Below are positions 51,832 to 60,772 of a stretch of DNA of 64,000 nucleotides, in pieces. The first letter of the stretch is position 1; the number at the start of each line of letters is the position of its first letter. The notes under the pieces are model-generated. The model searched no databases and was not told the DNA's origin. It saw nothing but the letters and a program-made list of their open reading frames with translations. Origin of the DNA: Shewanella zhangzhouensis (GTDB lineage Bacteria; Pseudomonadota; Gammaproteobacteria; Enterobacterales; Shewanellaceae); NCBI RefSeq assembly GCF_019457615.1, contig NZ_CP080414.1, positions 1,424,501 through 1,488,500 of the forward strand, given 5' to 3'. The position numbers and the translations under genes were made by a program.

Positions 51832-53394
51832 ATGACATTGATAAGTTATGCCGACTCGGCGCTCTCCTTGCTGCCGCCGGTTGTGGCTATTGTACTGGCG
51901 GTACTGACCCGCAAAGTACTCTTGTCCCTTGGGTTGGGTATTCTGGTCGGCGCGCTGCTGCTGAATGATTTTGCCCCCCTTGCCAGTGGCGAATTTCTGG
52001 CCCACCGGGTTACCAATCTGGTGTGGAGCGATGGCGCGCTCAATAGCTGGAACCTCTATATTCTCGGCTTTTTGCTGCTTTTGGGGATGATCACCGCCCT
52101 CATTACCGTATCCGGTGCTGCCCGAGCCTTTGCCGACTGGGCCAGACAACGCATCCGCAATAAGCGCGATGCCAAGTTGCTGACCATGTTTTTGGGCTGC
52201 GTGGTCTTTATCGACGACTACTTCAACAGTCTGGTGGTGGGCTCCATTTCCCGTCCCCTGACCGACCGTTACTATATTTCCCGCGCCAAGCTCGCCTATC
52301 TGCTGGACTCCACCGCCGCGCCTGTGTGCGTGATTTCACCGGTTTCCAGCTGGGGCGCCTACATCATTGCGCTGATTGGCGGCATCCTCGCCAGTCACGG
52401 CATGGCTGATGCGGGCCATCTGTCGGTGTTTATCCAGATGATCCCGATGAACTTCTACGCCATCTTCGCGCTCTTGCTGCTGCTGTGTGTGGCCTTTATG
52501 GGGCTGGATGTGGGCCCGATGAAGACTCATGAGCAAAACGCCATGCGCGGTAATTTGTACGATGAATCCAAGGGCACGCCACCGGGCGCCAGTGCCGATC
52601 TGCCGGAGGCTGACAGCGGCCGTATCGCGGGGCTCTTTGTGCCCATCGGCACCCTGGTATTTGCCACCCTGTTTTTTATGATCCAAAGCGGCGCTTCGGC
52701 TCTCGCTGACGAAAAGCTGCCGTTTTCGCTGATTGGCGCTTTTGAGAAAACCGATGTGGGCGGTTCGCTGTTCTTCGGTGCGCTGGTGGGCCTGGGAGTA
52801 ACGCTGGTGCAGGCCATGATGCAAAAGGTTGAGAGCAAGCTGATTATCACAGCGCTCACCCAGGGCGCCCGATCCATGGTGCCTGCCATCTATATCCTGC
52901 TGTTTGCCTGGACCATTGCTGGCATTATCGGCGAGCTGGAAACCGGTAAGTTTATGGCAAGTCTTGCCAGCGGCAATATTCCTTTTGCGCTGCTGCCAGC
53001 GGCGATGTTCATCCTCGCGGGGCTTACCGCCTTTGCCACCGGTACCAGCTGGGGTACCTTCGGCATTATGCTGCCGATTGCCGCCGACATGGCCATGGGC
53101 AGCCACACCGCCATGATGTTGCCAATGCTTGCCGCCGTGTTGGCTGGCGCTGTATTTGGTGACCACTGCTCGCCCATTTCGGATACCACGATTTTGTCGT
53201 CCACCGGCGCCAGCTGCCATCATATCGACCATGTGGTGACTCAGCTGCCCTACGCGCTGATTGTGGCTGTCATCAGTTTGGTGGGTTACACGGTGATGGG
53301 CTTTACCGAGTCGGTGTGGGCCGGATTTGGCACGACTTCAGTCCTCTTTGTGCTGGCAGTGATAGGTCTTAGAATCAAGGCCGGTAAGGGCTGA
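51832..53394 (+). CDS. NhaC-family Na+/H+ antiporter
   Basis: An inner-membrane protein of 520 residues with about twelve hydrophobic segments. Family text is clear: FIDDYFNSLVVGSISRPLTD in the first half, LTAFATGTSWGTFGIMLPIA and the signature VFGDHCSPISDTTILSSTGA followed by SCHHIDHV. These belong to the NhaC group, some members of which exchange other solutes (malate/lactate, amino acids) rather than protons for sodium, so the substrate is open. The ATG lies after a weak AAGCGAAGA leader. The gene is monocistronic. Confidence 0.88.
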   Translation: MTLISYADSALSLLPPVVAIVLAVLTRKVLLSLGLGILVGALLLNDFAPLASGEFLAHRVTNLVWSDGALNSWNLYILGFLLLLGMITALITVSGAARAFADWARQRIRNKRDAKLLTMFLGCVVFIDDYFNSLVVGSISRPLTDRYYISRAKLAYLLDSTAAPVCVISPVSSWGAYIIALIGGILASHGMADAGHLSVFIQMIPMNFYAIFALLLLLCVAFMGLDVGPMKTHEQNAMRGNLYDESKGTPPGASADLPEADSGRIAGLFVPIGTLVFATLFFMIQSGASALADEKLPFSLIGAFEKTDVGGSLFFGALVGLGVTLVQAMMQKVESKLIITALTQGARSMVPAIYILLFAWTIAGIIGELETGKFMASLASGNIPFALLPAAMFILAGLTAFATGTSWGTFGIMLPIAADMAMGSHTAMMLPMLAAVLAGAVFGDHCSPISDTTILSSTGASCHHIDHVVTQLPYALIVAVISLVGYTVMGFTESVWAGFGTTSVLFVLAVIGLRIKAGKG

Positions 53395-53425
53395 GTATCA
53401 GTGATTTGGCAAGACGTTTAACAAT

Positions 53426-53455
53426 AAAAAAGCCGCTCAGTTGAGCGGCTTTTTT
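53426..53455. terminator. bidirectional terminator between the antiporter and dcp
   Basis: Perfect arms AAAAAAGCCGCTCA (53426-53439) and TGAGCGGCTTTTTT (53442-53455). It lies 31 bases after the antiporter stop. Confidence 0.92.
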
Positions 53456-53501
53456 GTGGCTGAGCTTTCGCTTACCAAAGCGCGGCCCAAATCAGGCCGC
53501 T

Positions 53502-53544
53502 GCTTATTTCAGGTTGCTTATTTCAGGCTGCGGCTTACTTCAGG
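53502..53544. repeat. three copies of a 12-bp repeat at the 3' end of the M3 peptidase gene
   Basis: GCTTATTTCAGG occurs at 53502-53513 and 53516-53527, and GCTTACTTCAGG at 53533-53544. The third copy contains the stop codon and last codons of the peptidase gene; the others lie just beyond it. They look like duplications of the gene end. Confidence 0.65.
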
Positions 53545-55691
53545 CCGCGGCGCTCCAGCAGACCGTCGGTGGTCGGTTCCTGACCGCGGAAATTGATGTA
53601 GGCTTCCATCGGCGGCACGCTGTTGCCCACTTCACGGATGGCCTTGCGGTACTTCATACCTATCTCGCGGTTCAGGCCGCCCTGGGTTTGCACGTAGGCG
53701 TAGGCGTCGGCTGCCAGAATTTCAGACCACATATAGGCGTAGTAGCTGGCGCTGTAGCCGCCCGGGAAGGCGTGGGCGAAGTAGGTAGAGCGGTAACGTG
53801 GCGGCACGGCTTCAATGTCCACGCCGTGCTTCTTGAGCGCTGCTGCTTCGAAGCTGGCAACGTCTTTGAGGCTGTCACCGGCTTTCAGTGAGTGCCATTC
53901 CAAATCCACCAGGGCAGCGGCCATGTACTCCAGGGTGTCAAAGCCCTGGTTGAAGCTGCGGGATTTCAGAAGCTTGTCCAGCAATGGCTTGGGCAGTGGT
54001 TCACCGGTCTGGTAGTGACGGGCGTAGTTGGCCAGCACCTTGGGATGGGCAGCCCAGTCTTCTTCGAAGGTGGATGGGAACTCAACGAAGTCGCGGGAAA
54101 CCTTGGTGCCCGCCAGTGTTGGGTATTTCACCCTGGACAGCATGCCGTGGGTGCCGTGGCCCATTTCGTGGAACATAGTGGTCACTTCATCGTAGCTGAC
54201 AAAGGTCGGCTCGCCGTCCGGTGCCTTCTTGATGTTCATCACGTTCACAACCACAGGCTTGTTACCCAGCAGGCCGGATTGGTCCACGAAGGAGCTCTTC
54301 CAGGCGCCGCCACGCTTGCCGTCGCGGGCAAAATAGTCGGCGTAGAAGATGGCGAGGCTGGTGCCGTCTTCATCAAACATTTCATAGGCCTTCACGTCCG
54401 GGTGGTACACCGGCAGATCGGGGCGCGGCTTCATGGTCAGGCCGTACAGTTCTTTGATGGTGTAGAACACGCCATCTTCCAGTACACGGTTGAATTCGAA
54501 GTAAGGCTTGAGGCTCTCTTCATCCAGGGCGTATTTTTCCTGACGCACTTTTTCGGCGTAGAAGGCCCAGTCCCATGGCTTGAGCTCGAAATTGCCACCG
54601 GTTTTATCAATCATTGCCTGAATGTCGGCAGCTTCTTTGCGGGTGTTGGCCACGACTTTTGGCACCATGGTGCCAAAGAGCTCATATACGGCCTCAGGGC
54701 TGCCGGCCATTTGCGGCGCCAGACGGTAGCTGGCCCAGTTGTCAAAGCCCAGCAGGGCTGCGCGCTCGGCGCGAAGCTGTGCCAGACGTGCAACCAGAGA
54801 GGCTGTTTCGTTCTCGCCTTCAAGGCCACGGTTGGCAGAGGCTTCGAATACCCGCTTACGCAGCTCGCGGTTTTCAAGCTGTGCCAGCACCGGCTGGCGG
54901 GTGGTGTTGGTGATAGACAGCAGGAACTTGCCGTCATGGCCTGCGGCCTTGGCATCGGCGGCGGCCATACGAATAGCACTGTCGGACAGACCGGCCAGCT
55001 CGGCTTCGCTGTCAACCACTACGGCAATTTCCTTGGTCAGACGACGCAGGCGCTGCTGGAATTCATCGGTCAGCTTGGAGTGCTCTTCGTTCAGGGCACG
55101 GATTTGGGTCTTCTGCGCTTCGGTAAGCTTGGCGCCGGCCATCACAAAGCGCTGATGGTACACCTCAATCAGGCGCACTTCTTCTTTGGTCAGTCCAAGG
55201 TCATTGCGCTGGTTGTACAGACTCTCGATGCGGGCAAACAGAGTCGGGTTCAGGTTGATGTCGTCAGAGTGAGCCGACATCAGTGGTGCCATCTTGGCCT
55301 GGAGTGCTTGCAGGCTGGGGTTGGAGTCGGTGCCCGCCAGGTTATAGAACACCTTGGAGGTGCGGGTCAGCAGGGCGCCGCTTTTTTCCATGGCCACCAG
55401 GGTGTTTTCAAAGCTGGCAGGCTCAGGATTGTTGGCAATGGCCAGGATCTCGGCCTTGTGCTCGGCAATGCCCTGGAGCAGTGCTGGCTCAAAGTGGCTG
55501 TCCTTTATGGCGGTAAAATCGGGCGCCTGATATTGCAGTGTGCTTGGCGCGAAGAAGGGGTTGTCGGCACTGATACCTGCTACAGCGGTGGCTACATCGC
55601 CACTGTTAACGGCGCTTTGGGATGGACCAAGGGCGCAGCCGCCCAACAAGAGCGCGCCGCCTACGGCAAGGGCGATAAGGCTTTTATGCAT
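53535..55691 (-). CDS. dcp: M3 family peptidase (peptidyl-dipeptidase Dcp type), lipoprotein
   Basis: A zinc oligopeptidase of 718 residues. The N-terminal signal MHKSLIALAVGGALLLGGC has a clear lipobox (LGGC, Cys19), so it should be anchored in the envelope and degrade peptides in the periplasm. The zinc site VTTMFHEMGHGTHGMLS (HExxH) is near residue 500, and the C-terminal VDLEWHSLKAG and FPGGYSASYYAYMWSEILAA are characteristic of the Dcp/oligopeptidase A group. The DVRPFVEFPS-like text DFVEFPSTFEEDWAAHP also fits. Dcp is chosen over OpdA from the exported form; the exact specificity is uncertain. Confidence 0.9.
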   Translation of the reverse strand: MHKSLIALAVGGALLLGGCALGPSQSAVNSGDVATAVAGISADNPFFAPSTLQYQAPDFTAIKDSHFEPALLQGIAEHKAEILAIANNPEPASFENTLVAMEKSGALLTRTSKVFYNLAGTDSNPSLQALQAKMAPLMSAHSDDINLNPTLFARIESLYNQRNDLGLTKEEVRLIEVYHQRFVMAGAKLTEAQKTQIRALNEEHSKLTDEFQQRLRRLTKEIAVVVDSEAELAGLSDSAIRMAAADAKAAGHDGKFLLSITNTTRQPVLAQLENRELRKRVFEASANRGLEGENETASLVARLAQLRAERAALLGFDNWASYRLAPQMAGSPEAVYELFGTMVPKVVANTRKEAADIQAMIDKTGGNFELKPWDWAFYAEKVRQEKYALDEESLKPYFEFNRVLEDGVFYTIKELYGLTMKPRPDLPVYHPDVKAYEMFDEDGTSLAIFYADYFARDGKRGGAWKSSFVDQSGLLGNKPVVVNVMNIKKAPDGEPTFVSYDEVTTMFHEMGHGTHGMLSRVKYPTLAGTKVSRDFVEFPSTFEEDWAAHPKVLANYARHYQTGEPLPKPLLDKLLKSRSFNQGFDTLEYMAAALVDLEWHSLKAGDSLKDVASFEAAALKKHGVDIEAVPPRYRSTYFAHAFPGGYSASYYAYMWSEILAADAYAYVQTQGGLNREIGMKYRKAIREVGNSVPPMEAYINFRGQEPTTDGLLERRGLK

Positions 55692-55844
55692 GGTTTCTTC
55701 CTGCTTGTTGTTGTGATTGTGGTTTTTTGATGACTGGCTAGGCTAACGAGGCGGCCTTAAATAAGTCTGAATTGTTGCCGGAACTGGCACTGGGGCTGGG
55801 GCTGCGCTAAGATAGCCCGGCATTTTTTTCAGGGGATCTTCGCG

Positions 55845-56423
55845 TTGGCTCAGCTCTATTTTTATTACTCGGCAATGAATGCCGGCAAATCCACCTCGCT
55901 GCTTCAGTCTTCCTATAACTACCGCGAGCGGGGCATGAACACCCTGGTGCTGACCGCTGCCATCGACGACAGATATGGCGTGGGCAAGGTGGCTTCGCGT
56001 ATTGGTATTCAGGCCGATGCCACTGCGTTTGGCAGTGAAGATAACCTGATGGATTTGATTGCCACCCACCACAGCCAGCAGCAGCTGCACTGCGTACTGG
56101 TGGACGAGAGCCAGTTTTTATCTAAAACCCAGGTGCGTCAGCTTACCGATGTGGTGGATAAACTCGATATTCCCGTGCTCTGTTATGGCCTTCGCAGCGA
56201 TTTTCGCGGCGAGCTTTTTATTGGCAGTCAGTATCTGCTGGCCTGGGCCGATAAGCTGGTGGAGCTGAAAACCATTTGTTTTTGTGGCCGCAAGGCCAAT
56301 ATGGTGGTGCGCCGCGATGGTGCCGGGAATCCAGTGCGCGATGGTGCTCAGGTGGCCATTGGTGGTAACGAGAGTTACGAGTCCATGTGCCGCAAGCACT
56401 TCAGCGAGCTGGTGTGGGACTGA
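55845..56423 (+). CDS. tdk: thymidine kinase
   Basis: Tdk salvages thymidine to dTMP. The type II enzyme has 192 residues: P-loop SAMNAGKSTSLLQ near residues 9-21, the catalytic VLVDESQFL, the lasso-region YGLRSDFRGELFIGSQYLLA and zinc cysteines in CFCGRKANMVVR and the final CRKHF. The start is TTG at 55845, with AGGGGAT upstream. It is monocistronic, closed by a long hairpin. Confidence 0.96.
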   Translation: MAQLYFYYSAMNAGKSTSLLQSSYNYRERGMNTLVLTAAIDDRYGVGKVASRIGIQADATAFGSEDNLMDLIATHHSQQQLHCVLVDESQFLSKTQVRQLTDVVDKLDIPVLCYGLRSDFRGELFIGSQYLLAWADKLVELKTICFCGRKANMVVRRDGAGNPVRDGAQVAIGGNESYESMCRKHFSELVWD

Positions 56424-56430
56424 CACAGCC

Positions 56431-56466
56431 CCAATAAAAAAGCGCCCGAGGGCGCTTTTTTATTGG
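56431..56466. terminator. bidirectional terminator between tdk and the GS-like gene
   Basis: CCAATAAAAAAGCGCCC (56431-56447) pairs with GGGCGCTTTTTTATTGG (56450-56466), perfect over 17 bases. Confidence 0.93.
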
Positions 56467-56484
56467 CTGACGATAACCCAAAGC

Positions 56485-57852
56485 TTAGGCGTGGGTTAAG
56501 TACCACTGCCAGTCCTGCTGGCCAACCTCTGCCATAAACTGCTGATACTCAGCGCGTTTAATTTTTCCGTAAATGCGGTGAAAATCCCCACCCAATACAG
56601 ACTTCATCCACCCGGAACGCTCGAAATTGGTCAGCGCCGACAACCAGTCGGTGGGCAGGGTCTGGTGCTCGCCCTGATAACCATTTCCGACAATGGCCTC
56701 GCCGGGGGATAACCTATGGCGAATACCATGGTGGCATGCCGCCAAAATTGCCGCTGCCGCCAGATAAGGGTTGGCGTCTGCGCCGCAGATCCTGTGCTCC
56801 ACATGGCGACTTGCCGCCGGGCCGCCGGGGACCCGGAAAGACACGGTGCGATTGTTCACGCCCCAGGTCTTGGCGATGGGGGCGTAGCTTGCGCTCTGAA
56901 AACGCCGGAACGAATTGGCATTGGGGCAAAACAGCAGCTGTGCATCCTCCAGGGTGGCCATCATACCGGCAATGGATTGGGTCAACTCCGGTGTGCCTTC
57001 GGGGTTGTCGCTGGCAAACAGGTTATCGCCATCGGCATCGGCCAGGCTGACGTGCATGTGCATGCCGCTGCCCGCCAGCTCGCCAAAGGGTTTGGCCATA
57101 AAACAGGCCTGCATGCCGTGCTTCGCAGCCACACCCTTGACCAATCTCTTGTAGCGCACCGCTTCATCCATGGCCTGCAGCGCATCGAATCTGTGCTCAA
57201 GGGTGATTTCCACCTGACCGGGAGCGTACTCTGAAATGGCGGTGCGGGCAGGAATGCCCTGCACCTCACAGGCGTGGTAAAGGTCATCCAGGAAGGGTTG
57301 CAGTCGCTCCAACTCCAAAATGCCATACACCTGAGTTTGGGTTGGTCTGTGACCATCGCTTTGCATTGCTGGCTGGGGTTTGCCATTGGCATCAAAGCGC
57401 TGATCAAGCAGGAAAAACTCCAACTCCGCCGCCATTACAGGATAAAAACCATCCGCTTGCAGGGATGCCATTACCCTGGACAGCACCAGGCGGGGATCGG
57501 CCACCGCTGCCGGCAATCCGGCGTCGGGATGCATAGCCAGATGCACCTGAGCGGTGGGCTGGTTGCGCCATGGCTGCATCAGCAAACCACCTTCAATGGG
57601 AAATGCCAGACAGTCGGCGTCACCCACTTCCCACACGAGCCCGGTATCTTCCACATCGTCACCCTGAACCGTCAGTCCCAGAATAGTGCTGGGCAGAGGA
57701 CGGCCGTGACGATACATAGACAGCACTTCCTGACGGTGCAGGAGCTTGCCCCGGGGAATACCGTTGGGGTCAATGATAAACACTTCGACGTGCTGAACCT
57801 GGGGATGTTTATCAAGAAAGTCTATCGCTTCCTGTGGATTGGCAAAGAGCAT
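56485..57852 (-). CDS. glutamine synthetase family ligase, PuuA-like
   Basis: A 455-residue cytosolic enzyme of the glutamine synthetase superfamily. The N-terminal beta-grasp part (VEVFIIDPNGIPRGK) is followed by the catalytic domain with MAAELEFFLLD (metal Glu), GSGMHMHVSLAD, FCPNANSFRRF and NNRTVSFRVPGG, then VEHRICGADANPYLAAAAIL. The group includes gamma-glutamylputrescine synthetase (PuuA), the first step of the Puu putrescine pathway, and other gamma-glutamyl-amine ligases; which amine is used is not clear. No other puu genes lie nearby. It is divergent from a BetT-type transporter. Confidence 0.85.
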   Translation of the reverse strand: MLFANPQEAIDFLDKHPQVQHVEVFIIDPNGIPRGKLLHRQEVLSMYRHGRPLPSTILGLTVQGDDVEDTGLVWEVGDADCLAFPIEGGLLMQPWRNQPTAQVHLAMHPDAGLPAAVADPRLVLSRVMASLQADGFYPVMAAELEFFLLDQRFDANGKPQPAMQSDGHRPTQTQVYGILELERLQPFLDDLYHACEVQGIPARTAISEYAPGQVEITLEHRFDALQAMDEAVRYKRLVKGVAAKHGMQACFMAKPFGELAGSGMHMHVSLADADGDNLFASDNPEGTPELTQSIAGMMATLEDAQLLFCPNANSFRRFQSASYAPIAKTWGVNNRTVSFRVPGGPAASRHVEHRICGADANPYLAAAAILAACHHGIRHRLSPGEAIVGNGYQGEHQTLPTDWLSALTNFERSGWMKSVLGGDFHRIYGKIKRAEYQQFMAEVGQQDWQWYLTHA

Positions 57853-58206
57853 AGCGGCCTCGGATTGAGCAATCGCAGCTTGGGGATACCACAGAACTCC
57901 GGCGAGCTTGGATTGATATTGAACATGTTGTTTTATTTATTTGACAGTATTTCTTGCCTTGTCAGGGAAAGTCAATGGGGGGCAGCAAGCGAAAATATCG
58001 CTGACGCACTACCTTTTTAGATGGCGGGAAGAGCGTGACTCATATCCTGTGTTGGCGTTAAAAGCGGGTTATGGCCGCCTTTTCAGGGGCTTTTGTGGTA
58101 TCCTGCGTCGCCTCTCCAGCAATTTGTGCAGGACCTGGCCCGACATTTCAGCTGTTTCTATCAGTGTTACCAGGGACGACGTTCTGTCTTAGCCAAGGGA
58201 GCTACA
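57853..58206. other. 354-bp divergent regulatory region
   Basis: Between the PuuA-like gene and betT. A minus-strand candidate promoter (TTGACT at 57975-57970, AATACT at 57951-57946, spacing 18) could serve the ligase. TGACA and TGTCA half-sites around 57942-57964 form an inverted repeat overlapping it. An 83-codon plus-strand frame here is not recognised. A GGGAG ribosome-binding site lies just before the betT ATG. Confidence 0.45.
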
Positions 58207-60183
58207 ATGGCACTCAAATACAGTATTAATCCGCCGGTTTTTTTCGGCTCTCTCTTTCTTATCACTCTGTTGGTGGCCCTTGGTGCCATCTGGCCTGAAC
58301 AGGCGCAACAATGGTTTGGCGCAGTGCAGCACTGGCTTGAAGTCAAAGCTGGCTGGCTTTACGTGCTCGCGGTGGCCGTCTTTCTGGTTTTTATCGTTTT
58401 CGTGATGGTCAGCCGTTTCGGTGATATCAAGCTTGGCCCTGATCATGCCGAGCCCGACTACAGCTACAAGAGCTGGATTGCCATGCTGTTTTCGGCGGGC
58501 ATGGGCATAGGGCTGATGTTTTTTGGGGTGGCAGAGCCTGTCATGCACCTGATTGCCCCCCCGGATGCAGCGCCCGAGTCTATCGAGGCCGCCAGGCAGG
58601 CGATGAAAATCACCTTCTTCCACTGGGGTATCCATGCCTGGGCCATCTATGCTGTGGTGGCCCTGAGTCTGGCGTACTTCGCCTATCGACATAAATTGCC
58701 GCTGCTGCCAAGAAGCGCGCTTTATCCCTTGATTGGCGAACGTATTCACGGCCCTATCGGCCATGCGGTGGATGCTTTTGCGGTACTTGGCACCATGTTT
58801 GGTGTCGCTACGTCCCTGGGGTTTGGGGTGCTGCAGGTAAACGCCGGGCTTAATTTTCTCTTTGGCGACCAAATCCCGGTGAGTGCGCCCCTGCAGGTGG
58901 GCCTCATTGTGGTCATTACCCTGATAGCCACTGTGTCTGTGTTTTCCGGACTCGATAAGGGGGTTAAGCGGCTCAGCGAGCTGAATCTCTTCTTGGCGGT
59001 GCTGCTGATGCTGGTGGTGCTCCTGGTGGGGCCAACTGTGGCGCTGCTGCAGGCCTTTGTACAAAACACCGGTGCCTACTTCTCTGATATTGTTGGGAAA
59101 ACATTTAACCTATACGCCTATCAGCAGAAAAACGACTGGCTGGGTGGCTGGACCCTGCTGTACTGGGGGTGGTGGATTTCCTGGTCGCCCTTTGTGGGCA
59201 CTTTTATCGCCCGGGTATCCCGTGGCCGTACTATTCGTGAGTTTCTGCTGGGGGTGCTCTTTGTGCCCAGCGGCTTTACCTTCTTGTGGATGACGGTATT
59301 TGGCAATTCGGCCATAGATCAGATTTTGCATCAGGGTAACAGCGTGTTGGCCGAGGCGGTTTCCAGTGATGTATCTGTGGCGCTGTTTGTGTTCTTCCAG
59401 CAACTGCCGCTCACATCCTTGCTCTCGGCGGTGGCCCTGTGTCTGGTGGTGACCTTCTTTGTGACATCTTCCGACTCCGGCAGTCTGGTGATTGATAACC
59501 TTACTTCCGGCGGCGATATGTCGGCGCCTGTGTGGCAGCGAGTGTTTTGGGCGCTGATGCAGGGGGTGGTGGCTTCTGTGCTCTTGCTGGCCGGTGGATT
59601 GCAGGCGCTGCAAACGGCAGCTATTGCCAGTGCCATGCCGTTTTTGTTGGTGATGCTGCTGATTTGCCTTGGGCTCTTCAAGGCACTTCAGGATGACTGG
59701 CTTAAGCTCTCCAGTGTGCAGTTGCACCACACCAGCGTGCAATATGCCAGTGCCAATGTTGAGTGGCGGGAGCGGCTAAAGGTGCTTGTTAATCAGCCAT
59801 CGGCGAAGGATGCCCGTGCCTTTATCCGTGGCCCGGCGCGCCAGGCACTCAAGCAAGTGGCTTCGGCTTTTGTGAACGAAGGAATAGACGCCCGGGTGGT
59901 TCAGCAGGACGACAGGGTCAGGTTGCTGATTGTCAGCGACAATCATCCCGACTTTGTTTATGGTCTGCGGCTTAGGCAGTACTCCAAAGTGCCGGTCCAT
60001 GGCGTTGAAGAGACGGACGAAGATTTCTACCGGGTGGAAGTGTTTTTGGAGCACGGTGGCCAACACTACGACGTGCTCGGCTACACGGTTGAACAGTTGC
60101 AGGCCGATGCGGTGACTCAATATGAAAAGTATCTGCATTACCTGCATTTGTCAGTGAGTGAAGCGGTTAATCCGGATAGCTGA
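58207..60183 (+). CDS. betT: BCCT-family choline/glycine betaine transporter, BetT type
   Basis: An inner-membrane betaine-choline-carnitine transporter of 658 residues. The first 500 or so form twelve helices, with the family signature WGWWISWSPFVGTFIARVSR and the conserved AMLFSAGMGIGLMFFG. The last 140 or so residues are a cytosolic domain, as in E. coli BetT, that governs osmotic response. The ATG at 58207 gives MALKYSINPPVFFGSLF; the frame upstream is leader. Import of choline or betaine under salt stress is the likely role; no betA, betB or betI is seen. Substrate is inferred from the architecture. Confidence 0.88.
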   Translation: MALKYSINPPVFFGSLFLITLLVALGAIWPEQAQQWFGAVQHWLEVKAGWLYVLAVAVFLVFIVFVMVSRFGDIKLGPDHAEPDYSYKSWIAMLFSAGMGIGLMFFGVAEPVMHLIAPPDAAPESIEAARQAMKITFFHWGIHAWAIYAVVALSLAYFAYRHKLPLLPRSALYPLIGERIHGPIGHAVDAFAVLGTMFGVATSLGFGVLQVNAGLNFLFGDQIPVSAPLQVGLIVVITLIATVSVFSGLDKGVKRLSELNLFLAVLLMLVVLLVGPTVALLQAFVQNTGAYFSDIVGKTFNLYAYQQKNDWLGGWTLLYWGWWISWSPFVGTFIARVSRGRTIREFLLGVLFVPSGFTFLWMTVFGNSAIDQILHQGNSVLAEAVSSDVSVALFVFFQQLPLTSLLSAVALCLVVTFFVTSSDSGSLVIDNLTSGGDMSAPVWQRVFWALMQGVVASVLLLAGGLQALQTAAIASAMPFLLVMLLICLGLFKALQDDWLKLSSVQLHHTSVQYASANVEWRERLKVLVNQPSAKDARAFIRGPARQALKQVASAFVNEGIDARVVQQDDRVRLLIVSDNHPDFVYGLRLRQYSKVPVHGVEETDEDFYRVEVFLEHGGQHYDVLGYTVEQLQADAVTQYEKYLHYLHLSVSEAVNPDS

Positions 60184-60203
60184 AGCACACCGATTGCACC
60201 GGG

Positions 60204-60233
60204 CTGATTGGCGCGTTATGCTGCGCCAATCAG
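60204..60233 (+). terminator. hairpin between betT and the HNH gene
   Basis: CTGATTGGCGC (60204-60214) pairs perfectly with GCGCCAATCAG (60223-60233), loop GTTATGCT. No clear T-run follows; the ATG of the next gene is 20 bases away, so it may be a terminator or affect translation of that gene. Confidence 0.6.
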
Positions 60234-60252
60234 AAGCTGTAATCCGACTTTT

Positions 60253-60609
60253 ATGACCCAAAGTAAACTCGATAAGGTATTGGCCGCAGAGCGCGAATAC
60301 CGTGAAAAACGTGAAGGTGGCTATCGCGAAAAGGCGCTGAAGCTGTATCCCTGGGTGTGTGGCCGCTGTGCGCGTGAATTTACCCATAAAAACCTGTCGG
60401 AACTGACAGTGCATCACAGGGATCACAACCACGACAACAACCCGTCCGACGGTTCCAACTGGGAACTCCTGTGCCTTTACTGCCACGATAATGAGCACTC
60501 TCGCTTTGAAGAGCTTATTCGCTATGGCAGCACTCAGGAGGCCAAACAAGAGGCGGCAACGTACAATCCCTTCGCCGATCTTAAATCCCTGATGACGAAT
60601 AAGAAGTAA
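60253..60609 (+). CDS. yajD: YajD family HNH nuclease-like protein
   Basis: A 118-residue protein closely resembling E. coli YajD (115). The HNH frame is GYREKALKLYPWVCGRCARE with CxxC, ELTVHHRDHNHDNNPSDGS with the His pair, and WELLCLYCHDNEHSRFEEL with the second CxxC and terminal His; NPFADLKSLMTNKK is the same tail. It probably binds zinc and may cut nucleic acid, but no activity is known to me. ATG 60253 is chosen by alignment. It ends before a strong terminator. Confidence 0.93.
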   Translation: MTQSKLDKVLAAEREYREKREGGYREKALKLYPWVCGRCAREFTHKNLSELTVHHRDHNHDNNPSDGSNWELLCLYCHDNEHSRFEELIRYGSTQEAKQEAATYNPFADLKSLMTNKK

Positions 60610-60631
60610 CAAAATTCTTCACCATAAAAAT

Positions 60632-60653
60632 GCGCCTGGTTGGCGCTTTTTTT
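60632..60653 (+). terminator. terminator after the YajD-type gene
   Basis: GCGCC-TGGTT-GGCGC stem followed by seven Ts, with AAAAAT before; 22 bases after the stop. Confidence 0.85.
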
Positions 60654-60772
60654 ATGTGTGCCATTTGTCACCTTTGTTTGCCGTGCAAGTGAACAAATTC
60701 TGATTGGTTTGCCGCCATGCTCCCCCTATACTCGGGCTGGATCACAACAATAATCAAGATGGGAATTTGGCT

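Noticed and set aside
53892..55730. Plus-strand open frame of 612 codons opposite the M3 peptidase
   Set aside because: It lies wholly antisense to a gene with complete HExxH, lipobox and family motifs; its translation has no recognisable domain and arises from codon bias of the real gene.
57941..58192. 83-codon plus-strand frame upstream of betT
   Set aside because: Overlaps a predicted promoter and has no family resemblance or ribosome-binding site.
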